From CAWGMT01 sp963823675 (lineage in GTDB: Bacteria; Planctomycetota; Planctomycetia; Isosphaerales; Isosphaeraceae): DNA of 64,000 bases. Position 1 is the stretch's first letter. Every line of letters starts with the position of its first letter. Below the pieces are notes generated by a model. That model had not been told where the DNA came from. It made no database searches and saw nothing but the letters and a program-made list of their open reading frames with translations. The position numbers and the translations under genes are program-made. Below, piece by piece: positions 49,701-58,788 of this stretch. The stretch spans positions 1,488,001 through 1,552,000 of the forward strand of contig CAWGMT010000008.1 of NCBI GenBank assembly GCA_963823675.1, given 5' to 3'.

Positions 49701-51081
49701 GGACCCCAAGGTTTTTGAGCCGATGCGCCAGCCGATCAACGACCGCGCTGCCGCCTTCCGGCAGCATCTGCTCGAGACGCAGCCGAAACATCTCGACGCT
49801 CTGCTCGCCTTTGCGGGGCGGGCCTACCGCCGTCCGCTGACAGAAGTGGAATCGCAAGATTTGCGCACCCTCTACGGCAAGATGAGGAAGGAAGGGATTC
49901 CGCACGACGAAGCCTTTCGTCTGGTGCTCGCGCGAATGCTGGTTGCACCAGCTTTCCTGTACCGGGTCGAGAAGCCGGGGCCAGGGGCGGGGCAAGGGCC
50001 CGTGTCCGACTGGGAGCTCGCGAGCCGCCTCAGCTACTTCCTCTGGTCGACGCTTCCCGACCTTCAACTTCGCCAGGTCGCCGCGTCCGGCCGGCTCCAC
50101 GACCCGGACACGCTGGTGATGGAGATGCGGCGCATGCTCCGCGACCCGAGGACGCGCCGGCTGGCGACCGAGTTTGCCTGCCAGTGGCTGCATATCGTCG
50201 ATTTCGACCACCTCGAAGAAAAGAGCGAGCGGCACTTTCCCACGTTTGCCGGCTTGAAGGGCGCGATGTACGAGGAATCGATTCAGTTCTTCACCGACCT
50301 ATTCCAGAATGACGGCTCGGTGCTCGACATCCTGAACGCGGATTACACCTTCCTGAATGAGCCGCTGGCGAAGCACTACGGGATCCCGTTGAGACAGGCT
50401 TCCGAGCGTGCCGGTCAGCCGGGAAGTGCAGACCCACGTTCCGGCTGGCGCCGCGTCGGCGGCATCAAGCAATTTGGACGCGGTGGGATCCTCGGCCAGG
50501 CGACGACCCTGGCCAAGCAATCCGGCGCATTGCGCACCAGTCCGATTCTGCGCGGGAACTGGATCAGCGAAGTGCTGCTTGGCGAACGCTTGCCGCGACC
50601 GCCCAAAGGCGTGCCGCTCCTTCCCGAGGACGAAGCCGCGACCGAGGGACTGACCGTCCGGCAGCTCGTCGAAAGGCATAGCCGCGACGCCAAGTGCGCC
50701 GTCTGCCATCGGCGCATCGACCCGCTCGGCTTTTCGCTCGAAGGCTTCGACGCCATCGGGCGCCGGCGCGACAAGGATCTGGGTGGCCGGCCGATCGACA
50801 CGCGCGTAAGAGCCATGGATGGAGCACAATTCGACGGTCTCGACGGGTTGCGTGCGTACCTCCTCACGGCCAGAGGGGACGCATTTCTGCGACAGTTCTG
50901 CCGCAAGCTGCTCGGCTACGCCCTGGGCCGATCCGTGCAACTTTCCGATCAACCTCTGCTGGCTCTCTTGCAGTCCGAGTTGAAAGCGAAGAACCATCAT
51001 GTCGTCGCCGCGGTGGAGGCGATTATTCGCAGCCGCCAGTTCCGCGAGATTCGCGGACGTGAGACGGCGGATGACGAGTGA
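46741..51081 (+). CDS. Planctomycete cytochrome-type protein with DUF1587/1595/1592/1588/1585
   Basis: 1,446 residues from ATG 46741; a signal peptide follows (VVGVLATTAVVFALLLPS). A haem site CHECH at residues 58-62 opens a PSCyt1-like domain; DUF1587 follows (RRLSNAEYTYTLRDLTGIDS). A long beta-rich middle may bind carbohydrate. The C-terminal third has DUF1595 (GRAYRRPLTEVES), DUF1592 (ASRLSYFLWSTLPD, EFACQWLHIVDF), DUF1588 with a second CxxCH (CAVCHRRIDPLGFSLEGFDA) and DUF1585 (FCRKLLGYALGRSVQLSD). Exported; thought to take part in periplasmic redox chemistry of polymer breakdown, not proven. The DUF1552 gene follows by 28 bases. Frame intact throughout. Confidence 0.9.
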   Translation: MGALRVRIASVVGVLATTAVVFALLLPSRPATAADDRELKTLGQAYEGEIRQLVQRYCHECHSEKRTEADIDFKAFATWADVRKHPQTWQKVLTMLDSGQMPPKKARQPADAERARLQQWVSGYLTVEAEARAGDPGRVVLRRLSNAEYTYTLRDLTGIDSLDPAREFPGDGAAGEGFTNTGNALVMSPALLTKYLDAAKAVASHAVLLPDGFRFSPHTTPRDWTEEILAQIRQFYREFSDPRGGDKVNLQGVVFDTNQGGRLPLDRYFAATIADRESLLQGRKSMETVAREHGLNARYLATLWQSLVSRQPSLLLDGLRNRWRAARPEDAAALAALVAAWQKGLWRFTTVGHIGKVGGPKKWLEPVTPLIAKQEVRFKIPQSPDGEQVTLSLVASDAGDGNEHDFVVWQQPRLVAPGRPDLLLRDVREVTRDLAARRKRVFAVAARYLDAASVAAAAHGTADVEQLARKHGVESDALSAWLDYLGIGSGGSVALGGHFTNKLTNASGYDFINGWGRSETPMLLANASDKPVRIPGNMKPHSVAVHPSPTLRAAVGWRSPVTATFRIDATITHAHPECGNGVTWSLELRRGATRQRLQSGIAQGSKEVKAGRIERLTIQSGDLVSLLIGPRDGNHACDLTAIELKLSSDGGRTWDLAADVSSDVLAGNPHADRFGNQGIWHFYAEPDKGGSEPAPVIPAGSVLARWQLAGDADEKRKLADLVQKLLTAGPPVVQDNPDAALYRQLASLGGPLFGKMPRVRAGETTENGARANAARANAKRQVAAMEEADWGLDPATFGKHPKGGAIDAASLWVHAPSVITVRLPGELCSGCELVTTGVLDPATGALGSVQLEVVAGRPRHEPGLLPSQAMVTVANGQWTANNQRTSYATPIIVNENNATRQRIESAFDDFRRLFPAALCYTKIVPVDEVVTLTLFYREDDHLARLMLDQSQRSRLDRLWDELHYISQDALTQVDAFAQLMEYATQDADPKVFEPMRQPINDRAAAFRQHLLETQPKHLDALLAFAGRAYRRPLTEVESQDLRTLYGKMRKEGIPHDEAFRLVLARMLVAPAFLYRVEKPGPGAGQGPVSDWELASRLSYFLWSTLPDLQLRQVAASGRLHDPDTLVMEMRRMLRDPRTRRLATEFACQWLHIVDFDHLEEKSERHFPTFAGLKGAMYEESIQFFTDLFQNDGSVLDILNADYTFLNEPLAKHYGIPLRQASERAGQPGSADPRSGWRRVGGIKQFGRGGILGQATTLAKQSGALRTSPILRGNWISEVLLGERLPRPPKGVPLLPEDEAATEGLTVRQLVERHSRDAKCAVCHRRIDPLGFSLEGFDAIGRRRDKDLGGRPIDTRVRAMDGAQFDGLDGLRAYLLTARGDAFLRQFCRKLLGYALGRSVQLSDQPLLALLQSELKAKNHHVVAAVEAIIRSRQFREIRGRETADDE

Positions 51082-51109
51082 ACCCTCTGCACGCAGACTG
51101 GAGTGATCC

Positions 51110-52414
51110 ATGACCACACACCGATTTTCCCGTCGCACCATGTTGCGGGGGCTGGGCGTTTCGATGGCTCTGCCCTGGTTCGAGTCGCTGAATGTCTGGG
51201 GAGACGAGCCCATCGGCAACCGGCAGGCAAGCGCGGCTCCCGTCCGCCTTGCCGTGCTCTTCGCGGGCAACGGGTTCCACAGCAAGGAATGGTGGGCGCG
51301 GGGTGAAGGAAATGCCATGGAGTTGGGCCGGGTCCTGGCGCCCTTGGCCGACTTTCGCCGGAAAATGCTCTTGGTTCGCGGCCTTTACAATGAGCAGGCG
51401 CAGAAGGGCAACATCCATAGCTCACAAACCGGCAATCTCCTCTCCGGCGCGCCCTTGGCCTCCGGCGGCGAGATTCGCTCGGGCACGAGCATCGATCAGT
51501 TGCTGGCCCAGCGCTACGGCCATTCGACCAAGGTGTCGAGTCTTGTGCTGGGGTGCGAGAAGTCGAACCCTTCGGTCCACAAGAACTACTCCATGCTCTA
51601 CAGCTCGCACATCTCGTGGAGCTCGCCGACGACGCCCACGCCGCTGGAACTGTATCCCGCGCTGGCCTTCGACCGGCTCTTCAAGGACGAAGTTCAGCGG
51701 GGCGACAAGAGCGTGCTCGACGCCGTGCTGTCGGACGCCAGCGATCTGCGCCGTCAGATCAGCACCACCGACCAGCAGAAGCTCGACGAATACCTCGACT
51801 CAGTGCGCGACGTCGAAGAGCGCATCGCAAACGCGGGCAAGCGGGGCGAGCTGCAAGGCTGGCGGCCGACGCTCGACAAACCCAACATGCCTCGCCCCCC
51901 GGACGGAATCCCTCAGAACATCGCCGACCACATGCGGCTGATGTGCGACATCCTGGTGCTCGGCTTCCAGACCGACACGACGCGGATCACGACCCTCAAG
52001 CTGAATAACGACCATAGTTCGCTCCGCTTCCCGCACCTGGGCGTGGATTACATGATTCACCACCTGCTCTCGCACTCCGACACGGCCGACTGGCTGAAGG
52101 TGAACCAATTCTTCGTCGAGCAACTCGCCTACATCGCACGTAAGCTGGACGCGATCCAGGAGGGCGACCGCACTGCGCTCGACAACTCGATGATCCTGTT
52201 CTGTTCGAGCATGTTGACCGGCAGCCACGACGCCACGCAGCTTCCGGTTGTGCTCCTGGGCAAGGGCGGCGGCAAGATTCAAACCGGCCGCGTCCTTGAT
52301 TACCGCGGCCAACCCGACCGCCAGATGTGCCGCCTTTACCTGTCGATCATGGACAAGATGAACGTCCGCACTGCCAGGTTCGGCGATGCCACGGCATCGC
52401 TTCCGGAGGTCTAG
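51110..52414 (+). CDS. DUF1552 family protein, exported
   Basis: 434 residues. RRTMLRGLGVSMALPWFESL is a twin-arginine-like signal. The family pattern is clear: FAGNGFHSKEWWARGEG, GNIHSSQTGNLLSGAPL, SIDQLLAQ, YSSHISWSSPTTPTPLELYP, FDRLF, then DEYLDSVRDVEERI and HHLLSHSDTADW. Members follow DUF1592-type genes, as here. Resembles the sulfatase-like DUF1501 group in setting; reaction unknown. Its TAG shares CTAG with the stop of the convergent gene, a four-base overlap. Frame intact. Confidence 0.9.
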   Translation: MTTHRFSRRTMLRGLGVSMALPWFESLNVWGDEPIGNRQASAAPVRLAVLFAGNGFHSKEWWARGEGNAMELGRVLAPLADFRRKMLLVRGLYNEQAQKGNIHSSQTGNLLSGAPLASGGEIRSGTSIDQLLAQRYGHSTKVSSLVLGCEKSNPSVHKNYSMLYSSHISWSSPTTPTPLELYPALAFDRLFKDEVQRGDKSVLDAVLSDASDLRRQISTTDQQKLDEYLDSVRDVEERIANAGKRGELQGWRPTLDKPNMPRPPDGIPQNIADHMRLMCDILVLGFQTDTTRITTLKLNNDHSSLRFPHLGVDYMIHHLLSHSDTADWLKVNQFFVEQLAYIARKLDAIQEGDRTALDNSMILFCSSMLTGSHDATQLPVVLLGKGGGKIQTGRVLDYRGQPDRQMCRLYLSIMDKMNVRTARFGDATASLPEV

Positions 52415-55400
52415 CAAGGCAAGTCGGGAACCGGCGGCTCGGCGGCCGGCGTGGGCACGAAATCCATCGTCGATGGAGTGCGGACCCGAATGGCCGTCGA
52501 ATCGTCCGAGCCGATGCTGGATGATCGATCCAGCGCAGAATCAGGCGAGGGCCGGACGGCCGCGAGCGACGAATCACGAGACGGAAGAGGTACGCCTCGG
52601 GATCGTTCGATCAGACTGCGAATCACGAGTCCCAGCAGCGTCAGGGCCAATCCGATCACGGCGGATTGGAGAATGAGGAACAGCACGCTCGGCTGCAAGA
52701 ACATGCCCGCGACGAGCCCGAGCATGGCAAGTCCCAGCCAGATTGTTCGAAATCGGGCCCGACTGAAAATGGCGAGAAAACCCAGAAACAGCGTGGCCCC
52801 CGAACATACCGCGACCAGCCAGGAGCGAGGAACGACCCAGATCGCCATTGCGACGGCATCTCCCGTCCTGCTGAAAACGAAAACGGAGCGATGTGACTCG
52901 TCAACGTCGTCGATCGTCGATAGGGAAGGGGTCAAAGCCGCGCCGACGAGCCATCCCCTCAGGCTGACGCCGCTCTGAGCGGGCCCTTGTTTGGAAACAT
53001 AACCATCCCAGTACCACTGGTTCTCGTCGAACCAGCCCCGCGGCACGCCAAGGATCGCGTGATTCCCGTCAACGCGGACCTCCCAGATCGATTGGAGGAC
53101 CACTCCCCCCTCCAGAAGACGGGGAGCTTCAAGACGCCTGTTGCTGCCATGTCCGCTGGTCTGATACTCGAACTCGACCAGAGCCGGCCGTGCTTCCAGA
53201 TCGCTCGGGAATCGCAACCGGTATTGGAAATGAGCCGGGTCATAATCGACCTGCTCGACGATCCGGCCGTCAATACGCGCGCCTAGCCAGCGTGCGCCTG
53301 CCGGTATCGAAAACGCGAGATCGGTCGCGTGCGATTCCACCCAGTACCCCACACGGTTGCGCGAACCATCTTCGGCCAGGGTCGTCTTGATCAGTAACCG
53401 AGGGACCAGAACCGGCGGCATGGGGACGATTTCGCGGGCCGCTGCGTGGAACGAGAAAGGGTGAGAGGCGCGATCCGGGGCGTCTTGAATAAATGCAACG
53501 ACCGGTCCCTTGTCGTTCGCCTGCGGGATCTGGTCAAGGGCGACGCGGAGCCAGGAGGGGTCGCTTGCCTCCAACACGATCTCGGCCCCGAGCGACAACC
53601 CCACTTTGGTCAGACCGGCGGTTCCCTCCTTGACCATGATCCCGGGCAGGACGATTTCCCGGCTCTGCCTGGCATCGAGGCCGGGAACCAACGGGAGGCG
53701 GTATCGAAATTGCAGCGTGCGCTTGTCGACCACAGGCCGCTCAAAAGTCAAGCGGTAGCGCCTCGAACCATCGGGGTCCCGGCCGAGCTCGCGCCGTTCC
53801 ACGATTTCCTTGTCGATGAGCTCCCAGCGATCGGCGATCGCCCTGGGCACACGGATCTCGAGCGAGCCCAGCACGCCGAAGTGGACGGCAAGGGTTGTCT
53901 GCTGGATGACATCGATCGATCGCCGCGATGCCTGGGCGGAGATCTCGGTATCGTGAGTGACGGTTCGCGAATGGCGTGTGATCCTGACCGGGAGCTCCTT
54001 CACAATGCCGTCGCTCGAAAGTAGCAAAGCATTGAAGCCCCCATCGCCAAAGACGCCGGGAGAAAGCCCATCACGCGCTGCCAGGCGCGCGACGTGCGCC
54101 GCGGGCTCGTTCGATCGCCTGATCCGTCCCGACTCGTCGTCGAGCTCCACCACCAGCCCACTCTCGGCAACCAGCTCGTAGCTGGCGGCGACCGACGTCA
54201 CATGAAGAGGCGTGATCAACCCGAGCTTGGCCAGCCCCGCGGGCGGGATCGGCTCCAGCCCTTGCACTTTGACGGTGACCTTGTTCTGGTTGCGTGCCGA
54301 GGCAGTCAGACGGATCTTCAACCTCCGCGCCGGTTCTAGGGCGCCAGCACCGACGGCTCTCGGTTCCTCTGCGCTCATGCTTGAGAGCTCGACGACGGCC
54401 GGAGGGCCGATCGAGACGATCTGCACGCTCGCTGGAACACTCAGCTCCAGGTCGAAGAGCCGGCCGCGCACCCACGAGAAATCGATGTTCGTCTCGCTGC
54501 GAGCCCGCTCCGAGTCGATCCAGAACGATGTCTTCGAGTCCGCTTTGACCAGGGGAGGCAATGGCTCGACCAGGAAGTCAAGCTGGAACGGTTGCTCCCG
54601 AAACTCGAAGGCGAGATTCGTCGAGGGGCGCGCACGGAGATCGGTCGGCAGCTCCCGCGGGTCGATCTGCCGCGCCCCCCGAGTCAGAACCGGCTCGACC
54701 CAGAGATTCGGGCTCTGGATGACCCCGATAAAGCCCGTCTGTTCCTTCGCTCCGGTCACGGGAAACCCGGAAAACGAAGCTCTCTGGACGGCCGGATTCT
54801 TGAATGAGCGGCGCGTCTTCATGACGACGCGCTTTGCTTGACCGGGCCGCAGCACATCACCCAGCCGAAACGCCAGCTTTCCCGCCCCACGTTCAACGCC
54901 GCCCTCGGTCAACTGATCGTCGACCAGCAGTTCCGTCAGCTCGTCCTCGTCATTGATTCGGATCTCCAGCCTGGGAGTCGTCCCGCGGACACAGCGGATC
55001 ATCCACGAGGAACGGGTGCGCATCTGATCGGCGTCGATGTCAACGGCGATCTCGCCCTGGGCCGTCAAGAGCGGTGAACTTCCTGCTCCGGAACCCTCCC
55101 CGGCTGCCCAGCTCACTTCGAGCTTGGATCGCGGAGAAAGATGCGCGAGCAGCCGCGTCGGCTTGCCGTCACCCAGGTTTTTCAGTCCGAAATCCTCATT
55201 TGACCCCACGACGATGTCCGACTCACGATCGAGAAAATCTAGCTCTAGCCGCGTCGAGGCGGCTTCCGGAATGGGCACGGACAGCCATTTCTTGGCCGGA
55301 TCCGTTCTGACCGGAGCTCGGAATTCGACCTGGATTCGATGTTCGCCCGGTCCAGAAAGCTGGACCCGCCATTCTTCGCGCGCTCCCATGCGGAGCAACA

Positions 55401-56136
55401 ACTCCCGGCTTCCTTCCCGCGCGCTCCTGACCCTCTGATCGTCGAGTCGGATCGGAACCCACACGGGTTCGGATCCCTTCAGGACGATCGTGATCGAGGC
55501 CGTGAGGTCGGCGGACTCAACGGCTACGCGACCCGCGACGTCAATGCTCTGCACGGCCCAAGGCGGTGGTCCTCTATCGCCTGAGTCGCCGGCCCGACCG
55601 TTCCGAGGTCCGGCAGCATTGGCCTGATCGGGCTTGATCACCAACAAATCGGGACTTTCGATTTTCTGCCACAGCTCGTCGAGGTCGCGCGGACTGTTCA
55701 GAATGATAATCCACGGTAGGGTGCGATTTCCATTCGCCGAGCTTTCCGCCGCCGCCGCAGTTGCCGGAGGGAGCTCGGGACCCGCTGGCGCACGCACAGT
55801 TGCCACAGGGGGTTTGGAACTTCCTGGCGCAGGCACAGTTGCCGCAGAGGGCTTGGAACCCACTCGCGCGGGCGCGGCTGCCGCCGAGGGTTTGGGACCC
55901 ACTGGCGCGGGCGGGCCGATCGTCTGCGCCACCAGCAGGTGACCCAGGCCGATGAACAACGTCGTGATCAAATCCAAGGCGCGGTACCTAATCAAGCTGC
56001 CCGACTTGGCCCAACCTGCCACCGCGAAAGCACTGCTGCGAAGTGTCGAATCCCCGATGACAGAAAGCGCGACACAATCTCGAACGTGATTCTCGTCGCC
56101 CAGGCTACTATACCACAACCACTTCCCCCACTCCAC
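52411..56136 (-). CDS. Very large exported, membrane-anchored planctomycete protein C
   Basis: Up to 1,241 residues. The first ATG is 56136, but TTG 55995 would place a signal-like segment (LITTLFIGLGHLLVAQ) near the start and may be the true one. A Pro/Ala/Lys linker of repeated PVGPKPSAAA-like units follows, then about 900 residues of beta-rich sequence (for example DLAFSIPAGARWLGARIDGR), and at the end four membrane segments (WLVAVCSGATLFLGFLAIF to SAVIGLALTLLGLVI) and a charged tail. Same build as proteins A and B at 2.2-9.4 kb. Convergent with DUF1552 and overlapping its stop. Function unknown. Frame intact. Confidence 0.75.
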   Translation of the reverse strand: MEWGKWLWYSSLGDENHVRDCVALSVIGDSTLRSSAFAVAGWAKSGSLIRYRALDLITTLFIGLGHLLVAQTIGPPAPVGPKPSAAAAPARVGSKPSAATVPAPGSSKPPVATVRAPAGPELPPATAAAAESSANGNRTLPWIIILNSPRDLDELWQKIESPDLLVIKPDQANAAGPRNGRAGDSGDRGPPPWAVQSIDVAGRVAVESADLTASITIVLKGSEPVWVPIRLDDQRVRSAREGSRELLLRMGAREEWRVQLSGPGEHRIQVEFRAPVRTDPAKKWLSVPIPEAASTRLELDFLDRESDIVVGSNEDFGLKNLGDGKPTRLLAHLSPRSKLEVSWAAGEGSGAGSSPLLTAQGEIAVDIDADQMRTRSSWMIRCVRGTTPRLEIRINDEDELTELLVDDQLTEGGVERGAGKLAFRLGDVLRPGQAKRVVMKTRRSFKNPAVQRASFSGFPVTGAKEQTGFIGVIQSPNLWVEPVLTRGARQIDPRELPTDLRARPSTNLAFEFREQPFQLDFLVEPLPPLVKADSKTSFWIDSERARSETNIDFSWVRGRLFDLELSVPASVQIVSIGPPAVVELSSMSAEEPRAVGAGALEPARRLKIRLTASARNQNKVTVKVQGLEPIPPAGLAKLGLITPLHVTSVAASYELVAESGLVVELDDESGRIRRSNEPAAHVARLAARDGLSPGVFGDGGFNALLLSSDGIVKELPVRITRHSRTVTHDTEISAQASRRSIDVIQQTTLAVHFGVLGSLEIRVPRAIADRWELIDKEIVERRELGRDPDGSRRYRLTFERPVVDKRTLQFRYRLPLVPGLDARQSREIVLPGIMVKEGTAGLTKVGLSLGAEIVLEASDPSWLRVALDQIPQANDKGPVVAFIQDAPDRASHPFSFHAAAREIVPMPPVLVPRLLIKTTLAEDGSRNRVGYWVESHATDLAFSIPAGARWLGARIDGRIVEQVDYDPAHFQYRLRFPSDLEARPALVEFEYQTSGHGSNRRLEAPRLLEGGVVLQSIWEVRVDGNHAILGVPRGWFDENQWYWDGYVSKQGPAQSGVSLRGWLVGAALTPSLSTIDDVDESHRSVFVFSRTGDAVAMAIWVVPRSWLVAVCSGATLFLGFLAIFSRARFRTIWLGLAMLGLVAGMFLQPSVLFLILQSAVIGLALTLLGLVIRSLIERSRGVPLPSRDSSLAAVRPSPDSALDRSSSIGSDDSTAIRVRTPSTMDFVPTPAAEPPVPDLPC

Positions 56137-56231
56137 GCCCCCGTCTGTCCGAAATCACCCATGCATTTTGAAAGCTAGACCAATATTGATCGAGATCTGC
56201 TTTCCGCTCGGAAAACGCCCCGGAGAACGGG

Positions 56232-56912
56232 CTACCTTCTCGTCGAAGCGGATTTCGGCGACGCGCCGAGTCGCGCAGAGGCACCCGAGGCATGGTCGTG
56301 GGCCTGTTGTGCCTTGCGGATCCGCTCGGGCAATACGCGGGAGTCGTAGTAGGCGACCATGTGTCGATAGTCGGGCCCATGCGCGACCTTGACGAGCCCG
56401 ACAGTGCGTTCGATCTCGTCGGCGGCTTGTGCCAGGGTCCAGCCGCAATACCGGGTGCGGTACGCGATTTGAACCATCGTGGTGCGGTTCATTCCGTGAT
56501 GACAATGGAAAAAGAGCGGGTAATTCTCGGGATCGGCCAGCACGGCGGCGGCTTGATCGAGTAAGTCGGAAATCGCCTCTTCGGCCACCTCGTCCTTGGT
56601 GCCGCGGTAATCCACGATCGGAATGTGGACCCATTTCACGTTGAGCTCGGCAGCCAACTTCCGTTCCTGGATAACGAGGGCATGATCCGGGGGATGAGCC
56701 AGAGCCAGGACGCACTTGATCTTATGATCCCGCACGATGCGCCGCATGGGCCACGGTCTTTGCCAGGCGCCGCGATAGAGCTTGCCAGGTTCGACAACGA
56801 CGAATCGGTTCGGAAAGACATAGGCGTGTCCGTGCCGCCAGAGCTGCTCCGAGCCCAGGCCCGCGGCACCGACCAAGAGCGCGCGTCGCATCCACTTACG
56901 GCGGTTGATCAT
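56232..56912 (-). CDS. Tyrosine/dual-specificity phosphatase-like protein
   Basis: 226 residues. ATG 56912 with GGAGGGAG upstream is chosen over longer frames. A short hydrophobic N-terminus (RRALLVGAAGLGSEQLW) may anchor or export it. FRHGHAYVFPNRFVVVEPGK-like sequence leads to a phosphatase core with FFHCHHGMNRTTMV, the Cys-x5-Arg active site, and an upstream Asp in HIPIVDYRGTKDE as likely general acid. This is the layout of planctomycete and plant DSP/PTP-like phosphatases. Target unknown. Frame intact. Confidence 0.75.
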   Translation of the reverse strand: MINRRKWMRRALLVGAAGLGSEQLWRHGHAYVFPNRFVVVEPGKLYRGAWQRPWPMRRIVRDHKIKCVLALAHPPDHALVIQERKLAAELNVKWVHIPIVDYRGTKDEVAEEAISDLLDQAAAVLADPENYPLFFHCHHGMNRTTMVQIAYRTRYCGWTLAQAADEIERTVGLVKVAHGPDYRHMVAYYDSRVLPERIRKAQQAHDHASGASARLGASPKSASTRR

Positions 56913-57285
56913 TGCACGGATCTCCCTCCGATAGAGACCTCGCCGATCGCCGCTTTCCCCGCCGATCGCGACCGCTCGCGCAACCCGATTGCGAGGGCGC
57001 GGGATCGTATCAAGGGACTTGATCGGCGACAAGGGCGTCTCTCGCCACCAAAAGGTCATCCATTCGACCGACTTACCTTGATCGGCCGTAATTCACGCCG
57101 ATCTTGACTGGCCAAGTCCTTTTCTGCCCATCTCAAGTCGTCAAAAGGGCGATAATCGTTAGAATTCACCAATCGATATCGCGCATCCGGCCGCGCTTGC
57201 GGGGAGCGACCCGCCTGATGATCCTCCAATACCATGCACACACAGAAGCCTGGTAGCGTGCAATAATCTATGGGATGGAGCGTTC
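56913..57285. other. Intergenic region between divergent genes
   Basis: About 370 bases separating the phosphatase and the DAC-type gene, transcribed away from each other; it must hold both promoters. No repeat, palindrome or RNA gene was recognised. Confidence 0.4.
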
Positions 57286-57846
57286 ATGTCACCGTCACAA
57301 GAAAAGTGGATCGATTCGCTGATAATGGATGGTGGTGAGAGCCTGACCATCGTCGGTCCCCCCTTGGAGCATTTGGAGCCACCGGTGGCAACTCGCGGCG
57401 AACGACCGAGCGGATCGATTTCGCGGATCGTCGGCGTCTATCAGATGGTGCTCAGGCGGACGCTCGAGCATTTCTTTCCCGACGCTCAGCTCGAAGCGCG
57501 GGGCGATCGAAGCATCATCGACTGGGAAGGTAGTTTCGACGAGAATTATTACCGCCTGCAAAACGATCCCGACGGCCTGGGCGTCGAAATCGACTGGCTG
57601 GGAACGCACCTTTCATTCCTGCCGGGAAACCCGGTGCCGCTCTTGCCCACCGAGCGCCGGATGGTTGAGGTGGTCGTGGCGGCAATCGATCTTCGCTTTC
57701 GCGGGCTGTTCAATCAGGAGCTTTCCCATCGTCTCGACCGCTTTCAGTACCAGACGGAGGATTTGATCGTCGCCGATTATCTCAACGCGATCGATCACTA
57801 CCGGATACCGGCGGCTCTTGAGGCTCTGAGAGTGGCCGCGTTGTGA
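57286..57846 (+). CDS. N-terminal half of a DAC-domain protein, ended by an in-frame TGA
   Basis: 186 residues from ATG 57286 (GGAG just upstream). Blocks: SRIVGVYQMVLRRTLEHFFP, NYYRLQNDPDGLGVEIDWLG, LFNQELSHRLDRFQYQTEDL and IPAALEALRVAAL. The frame ends at TGA 57844-57846, but the same frame goes on without loss of sense (TYENRRVSTGALLLGTPTDP) into the DAC part. I therefore read 57286-58782 as one ~500-codon gene interrupted by a stop. No frameshift is needed to join them. Alternatively two separate genes. Confidence 0.6.
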   Translation: MSPSQEKWIDSLIMDGGESLTIVGPPLEHLEPPVATRGERPSGSISRIVGVYQMVLRRTLEHFFPDAQLEARGDRSIIDWEGSFDENYYRLQNDPDGLGVEIDWLGTHLSFLPGNPVPLLPTERRMVEVVVAAIDLRFRGLFNQELSHRLDRFQYQTEDLIVADYLNAIDHYRIPAALEALRVAAL

Positions 57847-57882
57847 ACGTATGAGAACCGTCGCGTATCGACGGGTGCGCTT

Positions 57883-58782
57883 TTGCTGGGGACTCCGACC
57901 GACCCGGCCGCGCCAGAGCGGCAGAACCGGGCGGGAGCGCCGACCTTCAATGCCCGTCTCACCGCGATCAAGGGATTTCACCGTCTTTGCGACGGCGTGC
58001 ACACGCTGTTCCTGGTCGACCGGCAAGGTGACTTGGTGCGGCTGATCGACGTGCGCCGGTGGGCCGATCTGACGCAAGGGCCCGAACCGCTGGTTCATCC
58101 TTGTCCGCGGCCTTACGTGAGCCACGCCAAGAGCACTCGTTCCGGCGGCCACGTCTGCCTCGCCCTGACTCCATCCCAGGAGATCAAGGTCTTCGCCGAA
58201 GGGACGCTGATGTTCAGCTTCAGCGACGCCCGCTGGCGGCTGCTGGACATTCCCAGCAAGTTCGCCGTCTGGTGCTCGGCAGTCGGACGATCAGGCTGCC
58301 TTGACCTGGCCGCGTTGATCTTTCAGGCGGCGCTGAACATGGGCGAATCGCGGCTCGGGGCGCTGTTCGTCATCCTGCGCGATCCCGCGCAGTCGGTTCC
58401 CGCCCTGATCGCGCCGGCCGATCAGATCACCACCGAGGTCGTCGACGACGATCCCGAGGACCCGGAGAATCTCTCACCCAAGCGTGCCAAGCGAACGCTC
58501 CACCACGTGGTGCGGGGAATGAACCTGGCCGATCTCGATCCTTCGGTGCTCGAGGCCATTGCCAGCATCGATGGCGCGGTCGTGATCGACCAGGACGGTC
58601 AACTGCTTACCTTCGGCGCCATCCTGCGGATCGCGCCCGAATCGCTCGAGCTGGGCCGCGCCGTCCAGGGAGCGCGAACCCTGGCCGGACTGGCGGCTTC
58701 GCTGCACGGGCCCGTGATCAAGGTTAGCGAGGATGGCTATCTGACGATGTTCCTCAAAGGAAGGCGGGTCTGGGAGCTCTGA
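57883..58782 (+). CDS. Diadenylate cyclase (DisA-N/DAC)-like domain protein
   Basis: About 300 residues, first possible start TTG 57883 but frame open from the preceding TGA. An alpha/beta region (TAIKGFHRLCDGVHTLFLVD, HVCLALTPSQEIKVFAEGTL) precedes a C-terminal DAC fold: IASIDGAVVIDQDGQLLTFG with the DGA motif, and GARTLAGLAASLHGPVIKVS then EDGYLTMF. In active c-di-AMP synthases the second motif is RHR; here it reads R-T-L, so ATP binding may differ or be lost. Cytoplasmic by appearance. Convergent with korB, six bases apart. Confidence 0.65.
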   Translation: MLGTPTDPAAPERQNRAGAPTFNARLTAIKGFHRLCDGVHTLFLVDRQGDLVRLIDVRRWADLTQGPEPLVHPCPRPYVSHAKSTRSGGHVCLALTPSQEIKVFAEGTLMFSFSDARWRLLDIPSKFAVWCSAVGRSGCLDLAALIFQAALNMGESRLGALFVILRDPAQSVPALIAPADQITTEVVDDDPEDPENLSPKRAKRTLHHVVRGMNLADLDPSVLEAIASIDGAVVIDQDGQLLTFGAILRIAPESLELGRAVQGARTLAGLAASLHGPVIKVSEDGYLTMFLKGRRVWEL

Positions 58783-58788
58783 ACGGCT

